From: Microcebus murinus
Lineage: Eukaryota; Chordata; Mammalia; Primates; Cheirogaleidae
DNA length: 64,000 nucleotides
NCBI RefSeq assembly: GCF_040939455.1
Contig: NC_134116.1
Span: 68,448,400-68,512,399, forward strand
Direction of reading: 5' to 3'
The translations under genes were made by a program, and so were the position numbers. Positions 50,166 through 62,049 of the stretch are shown here, in pieces. The notes under the pieces are model-generated. The model had not been told where the DNA came from. It saw only the letters and a program-made list of their open reading frames with translations, and did no database searches. Within the stretch, counting starts at the first letter, position 1; each line of letters starts with the position of its first letter.

Positions 50166-50554
50166 TAGCCCATTTTTTGTTGCTTATAACAGAGTATCCG
50201 GGTATTGTATAAAGAAAATGAATTTATTCTTACAGCTATGAGGCTGAGAAGTCCAAAGTCCAGGGCCATATCTGGTGAGAGCCTTTTTGCTGGTGGTAAA
50301 TTTCTGACACAGCACAGGGCATCATATCACATGGTGAGAGGGCTGTGTATGCTGGCCCAGGTCTCTCTTCTTCTTCCAATAAAACCACCAGTACCCCTCC
50401 CATGGCAACTCACCAATCCATTCATCTATGAATGGGTCAATCCATTCATGAAAGCAGAGCCCTCATAATCTGATCACCTCTTAAAGATCCTGTCAAATTG
50501 AGGACTGAGTTTCAACATGAGTTTTTGCAGAGAACTGTCAAACCATAGCAGTTA

Positions 50555-50555
<1 letters not shown>
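50166..50555 (-). repeat. MaLR-type LTR (MST/MLT1-like)
   Basis: The + strand shows the complement of a MaLR LTR from one end to the other: 'tagcccattttttgttgctt', 'ataacagagtatccgggtat', 'tctggtgagagcctttttgc', 'atatcacatggtgagaggg', 'gagtttcaacatgagttttt' and the end 'ctgtcaaaccatagca', whose complement is the usual TG(C/A)TATGGTTTG start. It is a solitary, non-coding and diverged LTR. Confidence 0.75.

Positions 50556-50556
<1 letters not shown>

Positions 50557-50608
<52 letters not shown>
50557..50608 (+). repeat. (AC)26 microsatellite
   Basis: Uninterrupted dinucleotide repeat of 52 bp immediately after the MaLR LTR end. Such tracts are usually polymorphic and can adopt Z-DNA. Confidence 0.97.
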
Positions 50609-50611
<3 letters not shown>

Positions 50612-51894
50612 TTAAGACGATCATAAATACTATCTACTTGAGCTTAAATCTGATTCTGAAACAGACAGAACTAAAACAAAATGTAAATGCTTAATCAAAC
50701 TTATTCACATCCTGGTGATTGATTTGAAAGACTGATTTAAGCAAGTGGTTGAGAAAGATGGAGAAGTCAAGAATGATGCTCAGGTCTCTTTCCTAGGCAG
50801 ATAACTAGTTCAAGAGATGAACAGAGTGAAAGGAAATAACCAAATAACCTAAGCAGCCCTAGGTAGGGAGATCATGAGAAATCATGAGCTATAAGAAAGG
50901 TAAGCTTGTCAGCTGTTACACTGACAGAGCTTCAGGAGGCCAAATAACACAAAGATAAAATTTCTCTGAGAACAGCAAGAAGAAAGAAGAACAGGGTAGA
51001 TTAGAGCAAGTTAACATGTGATTCACAGGGTGGAGGAGCACTAATCTGAAAGGTACATTGAAAATTGAAAAAGATTTGGCTTCTGACTCTCTGCTCTCAA
51101 GATACCTGGGAGATGGAGAGTGAACCCCACCCACAAACTACATGGGGAGGTGGTTTCCCCAGTAGACAAGCAATGTTTCAAGTATGGAAATCGTTGGAAG
51201 TTATTTGCAGAGTAAAGGGTGATTATTTAACCCTTATTTTGTTACCATGAAAGAAGTAAAGAAATAGTTGTTCCAGAGTTCAAAATGGAAGAGTTTGGGA
51301 AGAAATCACAGGAGAGACTAAATGACTGGGAAAATAACATTAAAGATAATTAACTATATAACAAGGACATGAAACAGGATGGTCTGGTGTGTTGCAAGAT
51401 TTCTTAAAATAATTGGTCTCTCAAATCCCAATGAATTTGAGGAAGAAGTGGAAGCATTATTTTTAATTATTTTTCTGTCTGGGAAAAATCAACATGATTC
51501 TTGATCAATTGTGTTTCTGAGGGAATCTTAGCCCAGGTGAGCAGGCATGTAATGGGTTGAATTGGAGATCACAAATTTAACCGGGAGTCCTAACTAGCAG
51601 CAGATTTATGCATTTCTTGAATGAAAACAATAACTAAAATCAATAGTACCTTGAGAATTGTTGCCAAAAACCAGGAAAGAAAAAAATGAGATTTGTTAAG
51701 ACCTAGTGACAAAAGTTGATTCAGGAGAGGATAATGGATCCAGTGCAATTTTTATAGGAGGTTTGTCAAGTTAACTTATAGCTCTTAATTTTTATGATGG
51801 TTTTCAAAAATTGCTAGACTATCTTAAAATTTTTTCTAGCCAGAAATTTGTGTATTTGTTTCTTCTCTGTGTATTTTCTGCCTCTTCTTCTCGA

Positions 51895-52015
51895 AAATGC
51901 TTCTTTATAAGGGCAGGGCTCTTACCCATCTTGTTAACTATTATTTCCAGTGCCCAGAACAGTGCTGGGGCTCTTAGGGTATACCTAATATGTATTTTTG
52001 AATAAATTTTTTAAA
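51895..52015 (+). repeat. L2 LINE 3' end
   Basis: 'aagggcagggctcttaccca', 'cagtgcccagaacagtgctg' and a terminal 'tgtatttttgaataaa' are a good match to the L2 3' end. Confidence 0.75.
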
Positions 52016-54439
52016 TGTTTCCTCATACCACCAGTTCACTTGGCATCCTGATTTCTTCTATCAAGTCAAAGAAGCAGAAATATAAAATGAAGACAAACTG
52101 AATGTTTTTCTTAAAATCACAATGTGAAAATGTAACAAAGAAATAAAGAAATTTTTGAGCACTTATTTTTACCAGATTTTCCCACATACTTAATATAACA
52201 CATAAAGTTTGTTAATAAATCAGTTTTGTCAGTGAAGGAAAAAGAGATTGAGAAAAGTTTAGTATTTTGTCCAATGTGAAATGACATGTTTGTGGAACAA
52301 GTTGTATTTTAGTTAAAAGAGAAAGAAAGGAGGAAGAGGAGAAACAAAGGGCAGAGGGAGATTAGGGGATAGGAGGAAGAAGACAGAATAAAAAGTAACA
52401 GTTTTTGGCATAAAGATTTTACCTTCTTATAATTTTCATAAGAATTAGATGTGATAAAAATCCATTTTCATTTAAATCAAAATTGATGGTTTTACAGTTT
52501 TTATGACTTTTGCAAGTGACCCATAGCTAAAGGAATTTGAACTTGGGTATTTTTAATGCTGAAGCCCATGCTATTCTGATTATATCATAGTCTCTGACAG
52601 TAAAAAAGAAAGAAAGGCAGAACATATTCAGTTCCATTTAGAACCCAAACTGACTTTGTGAACACTATATTTGGGCTGATTCTTACAGTCATGATAAATT
52701 GAGAGATAGGGTGTTCCTTCTTTTTCATAAAGCTCCCATGTTTCAGTTAGCTGGAGTTATATTATTTGCGTTTATGTATTGATATTATAATAAAATAAAA
52801 TTACAAGGAAATTATGAATACTAAGCTATTGTCTCATAAACATAAAATTATAATCACAGTTAATTGTCTCCTCTCACATTTAAGAATCTGTCAGACAACC
52901 ATTCTATAAACACAAAGGAAGACTTTTTTCATTGCTTTCTGCCTCTAAACAAAGTTCACATCATGTACAGTCACCATAAAAGTATAAAGAATTCCACCCT
53001 GAAATTAGCCTCAGGAGTGATCGATGCAATGAAAAATGGAATATGATGTGATATTAAGTGTATTTTTCATTAAAAATGCATTTGAATATTGCATTTTCAG
53101 TTAGTAGAGGCAGAACAGTTTTAACAGTCTGTGCCGACTCTAACTTTGTACATCTGTCTCTCTCCTGAACACCCATGCTGTGTTCCATTGATTCGTGCCG
53201 CCAACACTAATCCTTGTAGATTTCTATCACTTGATTATTGGGTCAATGGTGCATGTAATTGCATTGAATGAAAAGTCAAAAGCTACAAAAGCACAATTTA
53301 GCTTTGTGTGCAGCAAAGAGGAAGAGAGAGAAGCAATTGCAACATAGAATCAAGGCAGACTCTAATGTCATGACATGATGTTTTATAAAGGTTAATTGCA
53401 CAAATTGAGCCAAGTAAATGTAAATGCTTTTTTTGTTTGTTTGTTTTTTTTAAAGTACCACCTTTTAAGATTTTTGTTATGATATTTTCGATACACAGTT
53501 CTTTGCCTGACTTTAAAATGAGTATTTTCTTCTTCCCACATCCTGGACAAGGTGATTTGAGCTATTGAACAGAATTGGCTATTGGCTTTATTGGCTGGTA
53601 GGAAGAGAACAAATAGGGCACTTATGCTCTTTGTCTATTTTTCTCTGCTATTTTCCTTCATCTTCTCACTCACTTGAGTCACTAGTTCTCAGGAGCAATG
53701 ATGGCTTTTTCTTCATATCAGAATGCTCTTTTGACCTGACTCAAGTAGAAAAATAATGACAATGTCACAGTTCTAACTCTTCTAGCACAAGCTATTGCAA
53801 TAGCAATCTATTAATATTTATTTCTAACCTTTCACTCTCTCTTAAGAAGTAGGTGGCATTTGAAAGAGAATTGTTCTGCAGAGGAGACCAGGAACCTTGA
53901 AAAAATGTGATGCATCCAAGCCCTAAGAATTGAGAGGCACAAGAATGAATTCAGACTGGATTAGATCTTTGAAAATATAGCTACGTGTGAGTTTGTACAC
54001 TGGTGCATGCAAGTCTATGTCACGGTCAAGGAATAACCACATCCTGGTTCCATGTTCATGGGAAGCTATCTAAAGCAAATCTTCCCAGTGAGGAAAAATG
54101 TGGCAGTGGTAACAGACTAAAGTAATGACATAAGCATACTGTAGTGGACTTAAGAGTTTTCCACTCTCCTTGGTTATTAGTACCATAAACTTCCCTGTAG
54201 GAGATATGAACACTAAGTATAATGTGAAAAGCTACAAAATATGATTTAAGCACTGTAGATCTTTTACAAATACCTACTCTAATTATTTCCAAATAATATG
54301 TATTATTATTCCCATCATTGGTACTTCCATCTTATACCAACCCACGTGAAGATATAAACAATTTTTTTGAATTCCTTACTCGGGAATATTTGAGAGTTGT
54401 TATCACATTTAAATTAACAGTGTACTAAAGCTATAGAAT

Positions 54440-54610
54440 TTAAAGTTGGAAGGAATCTTGAAAATCATCTACTCTAGCACTTTACTTTCAACTGAGGCTT
54501 AGTGAAGTAAAATTACATTTACAAGGTTACACAGCATGTTAGATAATCTGGAATCCACATTTCTGGGTTCCTGAGCCAATATCACAAGTTCCATCTATAT
54601 GACCACATTG
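54440..54610 (+). repeat. MIR-like SINE fragment
   Basis: 'aagttggaaggaatcttgaa', 'atcatctactctagcac', 'actgaggcttagtgaagt' and 'caaggttacacagcatgtta' follow the order of a MIR-class repeat. Confidence 0.55.
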
Positions 54611-55429
54611 ACAAATTATCGTACCAAATGTCACCTAATTCTGATTAAATGCTATATTTAAGAGATTCCCATATAGACATATCATACTATGGGAGATTTA
54701 GTTGGGGTTCCTTAGAACCTGATATTAACCAGTGGTAGGATAATACCTTGTAGCTCTAATGATATCATACGTAGAGACTTTGTAGTGGTACGATAGGCAT
54801 GGCATTTATGCCGAGTCAAATTCAGAAAGTTTAAGAATGAATTTCTATACTGTATTAATTTATCACGTTCTGTCTCCTTACAGAACTTAACCTGGGTACT
54901 GCTAAGAACCACTGATCATACTAAAACATTTTCCACAATCTGGGGCCCATTTGTTTGGTAGAGGCTTGTTTTGACTGATGGAAGGGAATGTTAATAAGTC
55001 ATAAGACTTTAGTTTTTACTCCAGAATCCATCCACCTAGGACTTATATTAACTTACTTTAACCAACAGTTTAGTTGCCTTCACAATAAAATATAGTTAAT
55101 CATAGTACTTGACTTATTGAATTATGAGAATCAAATGAAATCAAGTGTTTGATGAGTGCTTTGAGGTGCAAAAAAATTATATAATAAGCAAATATGGACC
55201 AATGGCCCTTTTACCTGAACTCAACTTATAGATGTCACAGAAGCAAGAAAGAGGTTGAAGGATGATTGATGTGGCATGTGTACGTACACCCACCATCCTT
55301 GGAGGAAAAGATATGTTTACTTTCAAGTGGGGGTTTGGGGACAGAATGGTAGCTCAGGACATTATAAAAAGAATAAAGGCTAGAGGAGAGATTTTTGGTC
55401 ATGTAGCACTAAGGGACTAGATACCAACA

Positions 55430-55640
55430 ATGTTTCATAAGTATAAGATTGGATATCATGCAGCAGTCAGAAGTAATAAACTAAAGCTGCATCCAACTAT
55501 ATGTATAGATTTTAAAACATGATATTGAGTAAAAATATGCATATATATAGCAAAATACTACTTGTACACATTCATAATGTGCACACACAAAAACAAAACA
55601 TTATACATTTTTCTACTACACATATATTTACAATCAGCTG
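55430..55640 (+). repeat. LINE-1 3' end fragment (L1ME-like)
   Basis: Wording such as 'tggatatcatgcagcagtca', 'ctaaagctgcatccaacta' and 'gatattgagtaaaaatatgc' resembles the ORF2 end and 3'UTR of old L1s in sense orientation. Diverged. Confidence 0.45.
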
Positions 55641-56119
55641 AATTTCTACAGAAAGAAGAGGAATACCATGTGGAGTAAGTTTAAAAGAATATAATGAAAC
55701 AGAACAAGGGAAAAAAAGCCTTAAACTTTCCTATGCTGATCATGTTCCATGAACTAAGAAGTCTCATTACCTCAAATCCAAAAATTCCACCAAGAAAAAG
55801 GAAGGAGGAGCAGGAAAAAGGGAAGAGTAGAAAGGAGAAACTGTTGCTGAAAATTAGGTCACACCTCACCTGTCTTCTCTGTAACTACAGAAAAGTACCG
55901 CATGACAGTTCCACAGTAACCATTCCGATGTTGCATGTAATCTTTAGCAAGTACAAACTGTCATTTTCTTTTATTGATATCTGTATTCATATGTACACAA
56001 ATACATATATATACACACATATGCATATGTGATTTTCACTCATGTCTTTACAATCTGCTTCGATAATACAGGTATTAATATAAAGACTAGTCAGACTCTT
56101 CTTTTGACATTTGCCACTA

Positions 56120-56475
56120 GCAGTTTTCAAGGCCCACTCCTTCTTTTTCCTCTCTTGCCTCACATTTAGACAAGCCAATAGGAAAGCCCACAAGCACTCC
56201 CTCCCTTGGTACTGGTGGGATATTCAAATCCTGATGCAAGACCAATCACCCGGGCCAAGAACTCTAACTCCAATAAAAGCCAAAGTCAATCTTCCTTGTC
56301 CTGATCTCTCAAGTCACTTTTCAACCTTCCTGGGAGCCAACCCTGCTCTCCAGAGAAAGCCTTATTATGAAAGTAATATATTTCTAGACCTTCTTGTTGT
56401 ATGTATGGCATCATCAGTCTTGATATTCAGACCAAATTTCGAGGAGTAGAATCGATCCTGCACCCCTGCATCAAA
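56120..56475 (+). repeat. Possible LTR-like segment, family unknown
   Basis: More G- and C-rich than its surroundings, with 'agccaataggaaagcccac' (CCAAT-like), 'ctccaataaaagccaaagtc' (TATA- or poly(A)-like) and a C-rich downstream part, a layout seen in LTRs. A 112-codon + frame (56111-56449) crosses it without any recognisable domain. Tentative. Confidence 0.3.
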
Positions 56476-57393
56476 ACCATAAATCAAAAGGGAACATCAG
56501 AACTCACTCCCTTCATCACGGTCATTCTCACGATGGCATTGGCCTGAGGAGCAGCACACAGCAAAAGAAAGTTGCTAAAAAGAAATATCCATTGATTACT
56601 TTTATCCTTCTGCCTAAAATTGCCATTAAATCTGAAGGCAACAGGAAAAACATTTTTATGATTTTATCTCTACTTCATTTTGAATAAAATAAAAATAGCG
56701 CTTAAGCAAAATAAGTCTTTTCTAAGCCACAGGAAATATATTACTATGGTAACACGATCCCCAACAGAAATAGCAACACTGATCTTGACATATTCATAGG
56801 ATTGGTTTCCTCTTGATAAGCCACAGTAGAATATAGATAAGATGTGCAAAGACCTTGAGCAGAAAACCTAAGCTATAATTTAATGCAACCTCATAATGAG
56901 GTTATATAAAGTTTTACCCTTAAAGTCCACCATGCAAAACAATCAGAAACTCTTATTTGGGCTGGGCATTTTACATATTGATAAGGGATACAAGTGCAGT
57001 TGCTTTTTCAGGGCACACTAGCAGAAGACAAGCCCCATCAGGAACTCTTACTTTCAAGTCAGTAGCAACTCTGTCTCCTGGCAGCAAAACATAAGAAAAC
57101 AAACAGCAACAACAAAATACCTTGTACCTTTCTAAAGAAAATACTAAGAAGGCATTTTAAGAACTTAATTTACATGTATTTATAATTAAATATGGAAAGT
57201 TGTGTATCACTTTGCTATATTTGGATAATATTCATATATATATATATGTATTTTGTTCATTTCAATTTAGATACGTTCCTTTTGAAGAGTGTTGTCAGTT
57301 TAGCGTCTTGATGTCTCCAAAGCTGTAACCAAACCACTCAGCAAGAACTTCGTTTTGCGTTCATTTAACCTGTCCTTTTACCTTTACAGCTGT

Positions 57394-57434
57394 CTCCCTC
57401 TCTCTGTCTCTCTGTGTCTCTCTGTGTCTCTCCG

Positions 57435-57516
<82 letters not shown>
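57394..57516 (+). repeat. Compound (CT)n-(TA)n microsatellite
   Basis: Imperfect CT/TGTCTC repeats lead into an uninterrupted CT tract (about 57436-57478), then a pure TA tract (about 57479-57515). Two open frames on opposite strands (57361-57588 and 57414-57638) are translations of this repeat and are not genes. Confidence 0.97.
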
Positions 57517-57520
<4 letters not shown>

Positions 57521-57655
57521 CCCAGAGTTGATTTTCTGTGATTTTCTGAATAGTTTGAGCAGGTTCCTCTACATGGTTTCCTCTCCACAGAGATGTCTTA
57601 ATCCCATAACTCCAAATTTTCCTTCAAGAGCTTTATAGTGTAAAACACACTTTTT

Positions 57656-57996
57656 GGCTGGGCGCAGTGGCTCACACCTGTAATCCTATCACTCTGGGAG
57701 GCCGAGGTGGGCAGATCGCTCAAGGTCAGGAGTTCAGCATCAGCCTGAGCAAGAGCGAGACCCCGTCTCTACTAAAAATAGAAAGAAATTAAATGGCCAA
57801 CTAAACATACATAGAAAAAATTAGCCGAGCATGGTGATGCATGTCTTTAGTCCCAGCTACTCTGGAGGCTGAGGCAGGAAGATTGCTTGAGCCCAGGAGT
57901 TTGAGGTTGCTGTGAGCTAGGCTGACGCCACGGCACTCTAGCCAGGGCAACAGAGTGAGACTCTGTCAAAAATAAATAAATAAATAAAATAAAAAT
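57656..57996 (+). mobile_element. Alu SINE, full length, strepsirrhine type
   Basis: GGCTGGGCGCAGTGGCTCA start, both monomers, a linker 'atggccaactaaacatacat', and an A-rich tail with (AAAT) repeats. Perfect 14-bp target-site duplications AAAACACACTTTTT at 57642-57655 and 57997-58010 define it exactly. It shares the lemur-type linker with the Alu at 24931. Confidence 0.97.
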
Positions 57997-58320
57997 AAAA
58001 CACACTTTTTTTAACCCACAGTCCACTCTATGTTCAACCAAAAATAACTCTGTGTCTTTTTACTGTTATTTTTGGTGTTATTGCATGACCATATCTTCAG
58101 GTCAGTTACCATACCTGTCAAGCATGAAAAGTAGGTATTGCCGAGTGACTTTTGAGGATCTCACTTGACATAAATAAATATAAAGTTGGTAGTTTTAGGA
58201 GTGATATTCACTTCTATCAACTTCAACAAGATATGAGGTTTATTCCATTTGGATGTTTACTTAAAACTTCTCTCTTCAAAAATAACTCTTAAACTATCTC
58301 TGAGGGGTAGAAAGGACAGA

Positions 58321-58380
58321 TATTATTATCTATAGCTGATTATTCAGCTAGGGAAATTGAGGCATAGGGAAGTCAAACTG
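58321..58380 (+). repeat. MIR SINE, left half
   Basis: 'cagctagggaaattgaggca' and 'agggaagtcaaactg' match the MIR core. The match breaks off near 58380 and resumes near 58837 after an LTR-like insertion. Confidence 0.6.
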
Positions 58381-58834
58381 TTAGGTAAATAACGAAGGAT
58401 TTCAGGTCTCCTAGTGACGAAAGTGGGTGCTGCTGCGGTTCACCTCCCATAATAGGCTTTCAGAGAGGCTCATGGGAGATCCGCATGCGTAGTAAGACTC
58501 AGGTCAAGTAACTCCCAACTGTCAAAAGTGGCTCCAAGATGACTTCTGAACCATGGGGAGGTCCCTATGCCGACACTATAAAACAAGACCCAGACGATAA
58601 CCAAAGCTCGCTCTCTCTTTTGCTAAGATAATGGGTCTGGTTGTCATCTGTGACATACATATCTTGCTCTATAAACCTACATCTTGTTTTTGCTCTTGCT
58701 CTTCTTAGTCTATAATCCTATCTTTCTCTCCTCAATAAACCTCATTTTCATGCTTACCTTACTTTGGTGTGTCTGGTCATTCTTTGACCCTGAGCACACC
58801 AAAAACCAACATTTTAAACTGTGACCCGGCAAAG
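58381..58834 (+). mobile_element. LTR-like insertion with TATA box and poly(A) signal
   Basis: A block of about 450 bp sits between two halves of a MIR. In order it holds a GC-richer U3-like part with 'cgcatgcgtag', a TATAAAA box at 58577-58583, a CT-rich part with 'cgctctctcttttgctaaga', the poly(A) signal AATAAA at 58734-58739, and a U5-like GT-rich end 'ttggtgtgtctggtcattct'. The TATA-to-AATAAA spacing of about 150 bp suits an R region. Possible short duplications CTGTT flank it (58378-58382, 58835-58839), but the expected TG...CA ends are not clear at these exact borders. No coding sequence is present. Confidence 0.6.
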
Positions 58835-58836
58835 CT

Positions 58837-58920
58837 GTTTTCCAAGTGACCTCACAGCTGATGACTGGAAAGTTGATGCTTAAACCCAGGCCATCTGATC
58901 TCCAAAGTATCAGCCTCTTT
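58837..58920 (+). repeat. MIR SINE, right half
   Basis: 'ccaagtgacctcacagctga', 'gcttaaacccaggccatctg' and 'atctccaaagtatcagcctc' continue the MIR order from the half ending at 58380. Confidence 0.6.
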
Positions 58921-59159
58921 AATATATACAGCTCTGTTTCGTTTTTGGCCTCATGTCTTTAACTTTTAATTTCTTTAAGTCTTCTTTTAACAATATGCAA
59001 ATCCCCCTTTAAATTTTAACAGTAAGATATTTTAAAAAAAGGTTTTTTTTTCTGTGAAAGAATGGTATGATAGAAAGGTTATAAGAGAAGAATGAAAGAA
59101 GAAAAATGATGAGAAAATCATCTTTGATAAGGGGTAGATATGATGCCAATTTTACAAGT

Positions 59160-59760
59160 TTCCTTAGGGTTTCCTCTAGATTTTCTCAGCGGAATCTGAT
59201 CTCAAACAGAAAGATCCCAAGCTCATTTTAAAGAATTTATAAAGAATGGGGACTTGGATTGTGGCAAAACAACAGGTTTTAGTGGCATGACAGGTTATGG
59301 GAGGAAGAAAGGAGGAGGCTTGGCTAGAAAGGGTGGTCTTGTTATGTAGATGAAACCTCACAGAAAGAACAGATGATAAATGTTCCTTTCAGATCTTTAA
59401 TGTGTCAGATTTAGATAACCTTTCCTAGATCTTAGGTTGGGATAAGGAAAGGCCCAGCTGCATCAAGGAAGATTCTCTTCCTTGACACAAATTTCTCCCC
59501 ACAAAAGACAGTTTTGCGGTGCTACTTTCGTCTGTTGGACCTCTTGTAGCCATCTCAAAATATGTCAAAGCAATATATTTGGGGGTAAATATTTTGATTT
59601 CCTCATCAGGGCATTTGAAAGACTAAATACCATTGTAATATCACCATTATTTTTCTCTGAGAAATTATAGAGTACAGAAGCTCACAGGTTTGAAGCCAGG
59701 GAAATATATATTGTAATTTTCATGACATTAATTTATAGTTCTAAGACACTTCACAAGCCC
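59160..59760 (+). repeat. Old LTR-like remnant, ERVL type suspected
   Basis: Phrases such as 'atgacaggttatgggaggaa', 'gtagatgaaacctcacag' and 'ctcaaaatatgtcaaagcaa' followed by 'tatatttgggggtaaatatt' recall a mammalian ERVL-class LTR. The family is not certain, and no coding remnant is seen. Confidence 0.4.
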
Positions 59761-59879
59761 CAATCAAGATAAATACAAAAAGATCCAGATCTCAGCACAT
59801 CATGGATATATTTCCCAAAACCAAAGATAAAGAAACACTATAGAAAAAAGACACATTATATTCGGAAGAAAATGATAAG

Positions 59880-60830
59880 AGAGGCGACTTCCTATCAGAA
59901 ACATTGCAAGACAGGAAACAATGAAAAAGTCATAACTGCTGACAGGAAAAAGAAAAATCAACCTAGAATTTTCTATGATTGGAAAATATTCCTCAAAAAA
60001 TTAGATGAAACAAAAATAAATAAAAGCTGAGATAATGTATCATAGCAACTCTCATTACAAGACATGCTAAAGGAAATTCTGCAGGTTGAACAAAATGGTA
60101 ACAGAAAATTTGGATCTATTAGAAGAAATGGAAATTACGGAAATGGTAAAAAGTAAGTATTTATAAAATATTAGCTATTTCTTTTCTTAAAATAGTTTAA
60201 ACACTATTAAATCACTATTTATAACAATATTTTGAATCTATGACATATGCAAAAGAAAAATTAAAAACAACAATATCACAAATGATGGAGGATAAATAGA
60301 AGTATACTATTGTTAAAGTTCTAATGTAATAATATATGTCATAATTCAATCTTGACTGTTTTAAGTAAGCCAATTATAAACTCAAGAGCAATCATTAAAA
60401 TAAGTAAAGAAAATTATTAGCTAAAATGCTGTTAGAACTTATGTTGAAATTAAAAGCCACACTCCATTAAAGAAAAGTGAAAAATAAAGACCATAACAAT
60501 AAAAAATAAATAAATGGGACAACAAAAACTAGAAATAAGGTACAATTAAACTCAATCATATCAATAACTACGTTAAATGTAAATGGACCACTCTAAAAAA
60601 GCTAGATATCGTCAAAATGAATAAAAGGTAAGATCCAAAAACATATTGTTTAAAAGAGACAAACTTTAAACATAAAGACATAGATTAGAAAAGGATATGC
60701 CATTTAAACACAAATCTACAGAAAGCTGATATAGCTAATATTAATAACAGAACAAAATGCAAGACAGTGAGAATTGCCAGAAATAAAGATTTATAAGTCA
60801 TAATGATCAAAGGGTCAATTTAAAAAGAAG
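59880..60830 (+). repeat. Ancient LINE-1 (L1M/HAL1-like), ORF1 end to ORF2 start
   Basis: Sense-orientation relic. The stretch 59885-60095 follows the ORF1p C-terminal coding sequence ('gcgacttcctatcagaaac', 'tcaacctagaattttctatg', 'acatgctaaaggaaattctg'). The stretch 60550-60830 follows the ORF2p endonuclease ('gtttaaaagagacaaacttt', 'gatatagctaatattaata'). All frames are destroyed. Confidence 0.7.
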
Positions 60831-60840
60831 ACCTAAAAAT

Positions 60841-60965
60841 TCTAAATGTATTTTGGAAATAAACTTTTTATCAGACATATGGTTTGCAAATATTTTCTGC
60901 AATTCCACAGGTTCTTTTTACTCTGTTGATTGTTCCTTTGCTTTGAAGAAGACTTTACCTCCTAC
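60841..60965 (-). repeat. LINE-1 fragment in inverted orientation
   Basis: The + strand 'tttttatcagacatatggtt' and 'tgcaaatattttctgcaatt' is the antisense of an L1 ORF2 segment. It abuts the sense-oriented L1 relic to its left. Confidence 0.65.
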
Positions 60966-61479
60966 ACACACAAAAAAAAGCCATCTCCCACCCATCCTCC
61001 CACCCCAGTTTGCTTACATTCTTATCAGACCCTTGGTGAGCCCATCACCTACTAGGAATCCCTAGCTTGTTGTGAGTACCAAATAAAGTTTATTCTTATT
61101 TATTAGTGATCACATTGTGTCATCTTTCTCAATATCCAATAAATTCTTGAGTGGGCAAGTCATACTTGCCTCTGTGTGGACTTATCAGAGATAATTTCAA
61201 CACTTCTGTCTCATGAATTGAATTAAAAAATAATTGATTTAAGAAGCACAAATCCATAAGGATTTAAAAAATTTAAACAGCACTTTCTACCAATTTAACT
61301 TTACTGACCTTTATAAACACTTTATCCAAAAAACATTGAATATATACTTTTTTGCTCCAGATAAGTCATATGTTGGGACATAAAAAATCATAATTAATAG
61401 GCAGGAAAGGATTGAAATCATACAGAGTATGGTTATGGTCTATGACCAAAATGAATAATAAGATATAAAGATAATATCA

Positions 61480-61620
61480 AGGTTGCACAATACAAGATCA
61501 ATATACAAAATCAATTTTACTTTTATATACTAACACTAGAAAGTTGAAAAATTAAATTTAAAATCTACCATTTGTGATAGCATCAAACAGCATGAAATAA
61601 TTTCTGAAGAAGCATCTTTA
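61480..61620 (+). repeat. LINE-1 ORF2 (reverse transcriptase) fragment
   Basis: 'acaagatcaatatacaaaat', 'ctaacactagaaagttgaaa' and 'gcatcaaacagcatgaaat' follow the RT-domain coding sequence of L1 in sense orientation. Broken and short. Confidence 0.65.
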
Positions 61621-62049
61621 AAAACACCTAGCCATTTCCAGTTGCAAAAAGTAGTTGCAACCACTAGAGGTCAGATATTTAATCTACAATATGACTCTCA
61701 AATTCTAAAGTCATGCAGTTTAGAATTCTGTATTCTGGTTTAAAAAAAATATTTTCTAAATTGTTTTTCATTATTAAAAGTCTTTTACTTTCAGAAAGGT
61801 CGAAGCATGTCCTGGCTCGGTGTATAGGTATTTTACACTGTGTTCCATTCAAACTGCAAAATTACAAAGGGAAAGGTAATGCCATAATACAGAAAGATGA
61901 AACAGCATCAACAGGGTGATTTTCTGATGACTTTCTAAAAGTAAAATAAAAATAAAGTAACTATTCAATGTATAGCATTTGGCAATTTCAATGTACTTCC
62001 ACATACATTATCTAATTTAACCACCAGTTAGAGGACTCTTTATGCATTT

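Larger units (their letters stand above)
50609..55429. other. Intergenic DNA, mostly unassigned
   Basis: Contains the L2 and MIR-like pieces listed separately. The part at about 53090-53400 is free of obvious repeat wording and could be old unique DNA; nothing in the sequence itself gives it a function. No gene is seen. Confidence 0.5.

Noticed and set aside
50557..50608. Possible CRISPR-like or satellite array
   Set aside because: It is a plain dinucleotide microsatellite with no spacer structure. No CRISPR array was seen anywhere, as expected for a nuclear mammalian genome.
53090..53400. Possible conserved noncoding element
   Set aside because: It lacks obvious repeat wording, but conservation cannot be judged from one sequence, so it is not claimed.
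57361..57638. Open frames on both strands with RE/SL and YI repeats
   Set aside because: Translations of the CT/TA microsatellite.
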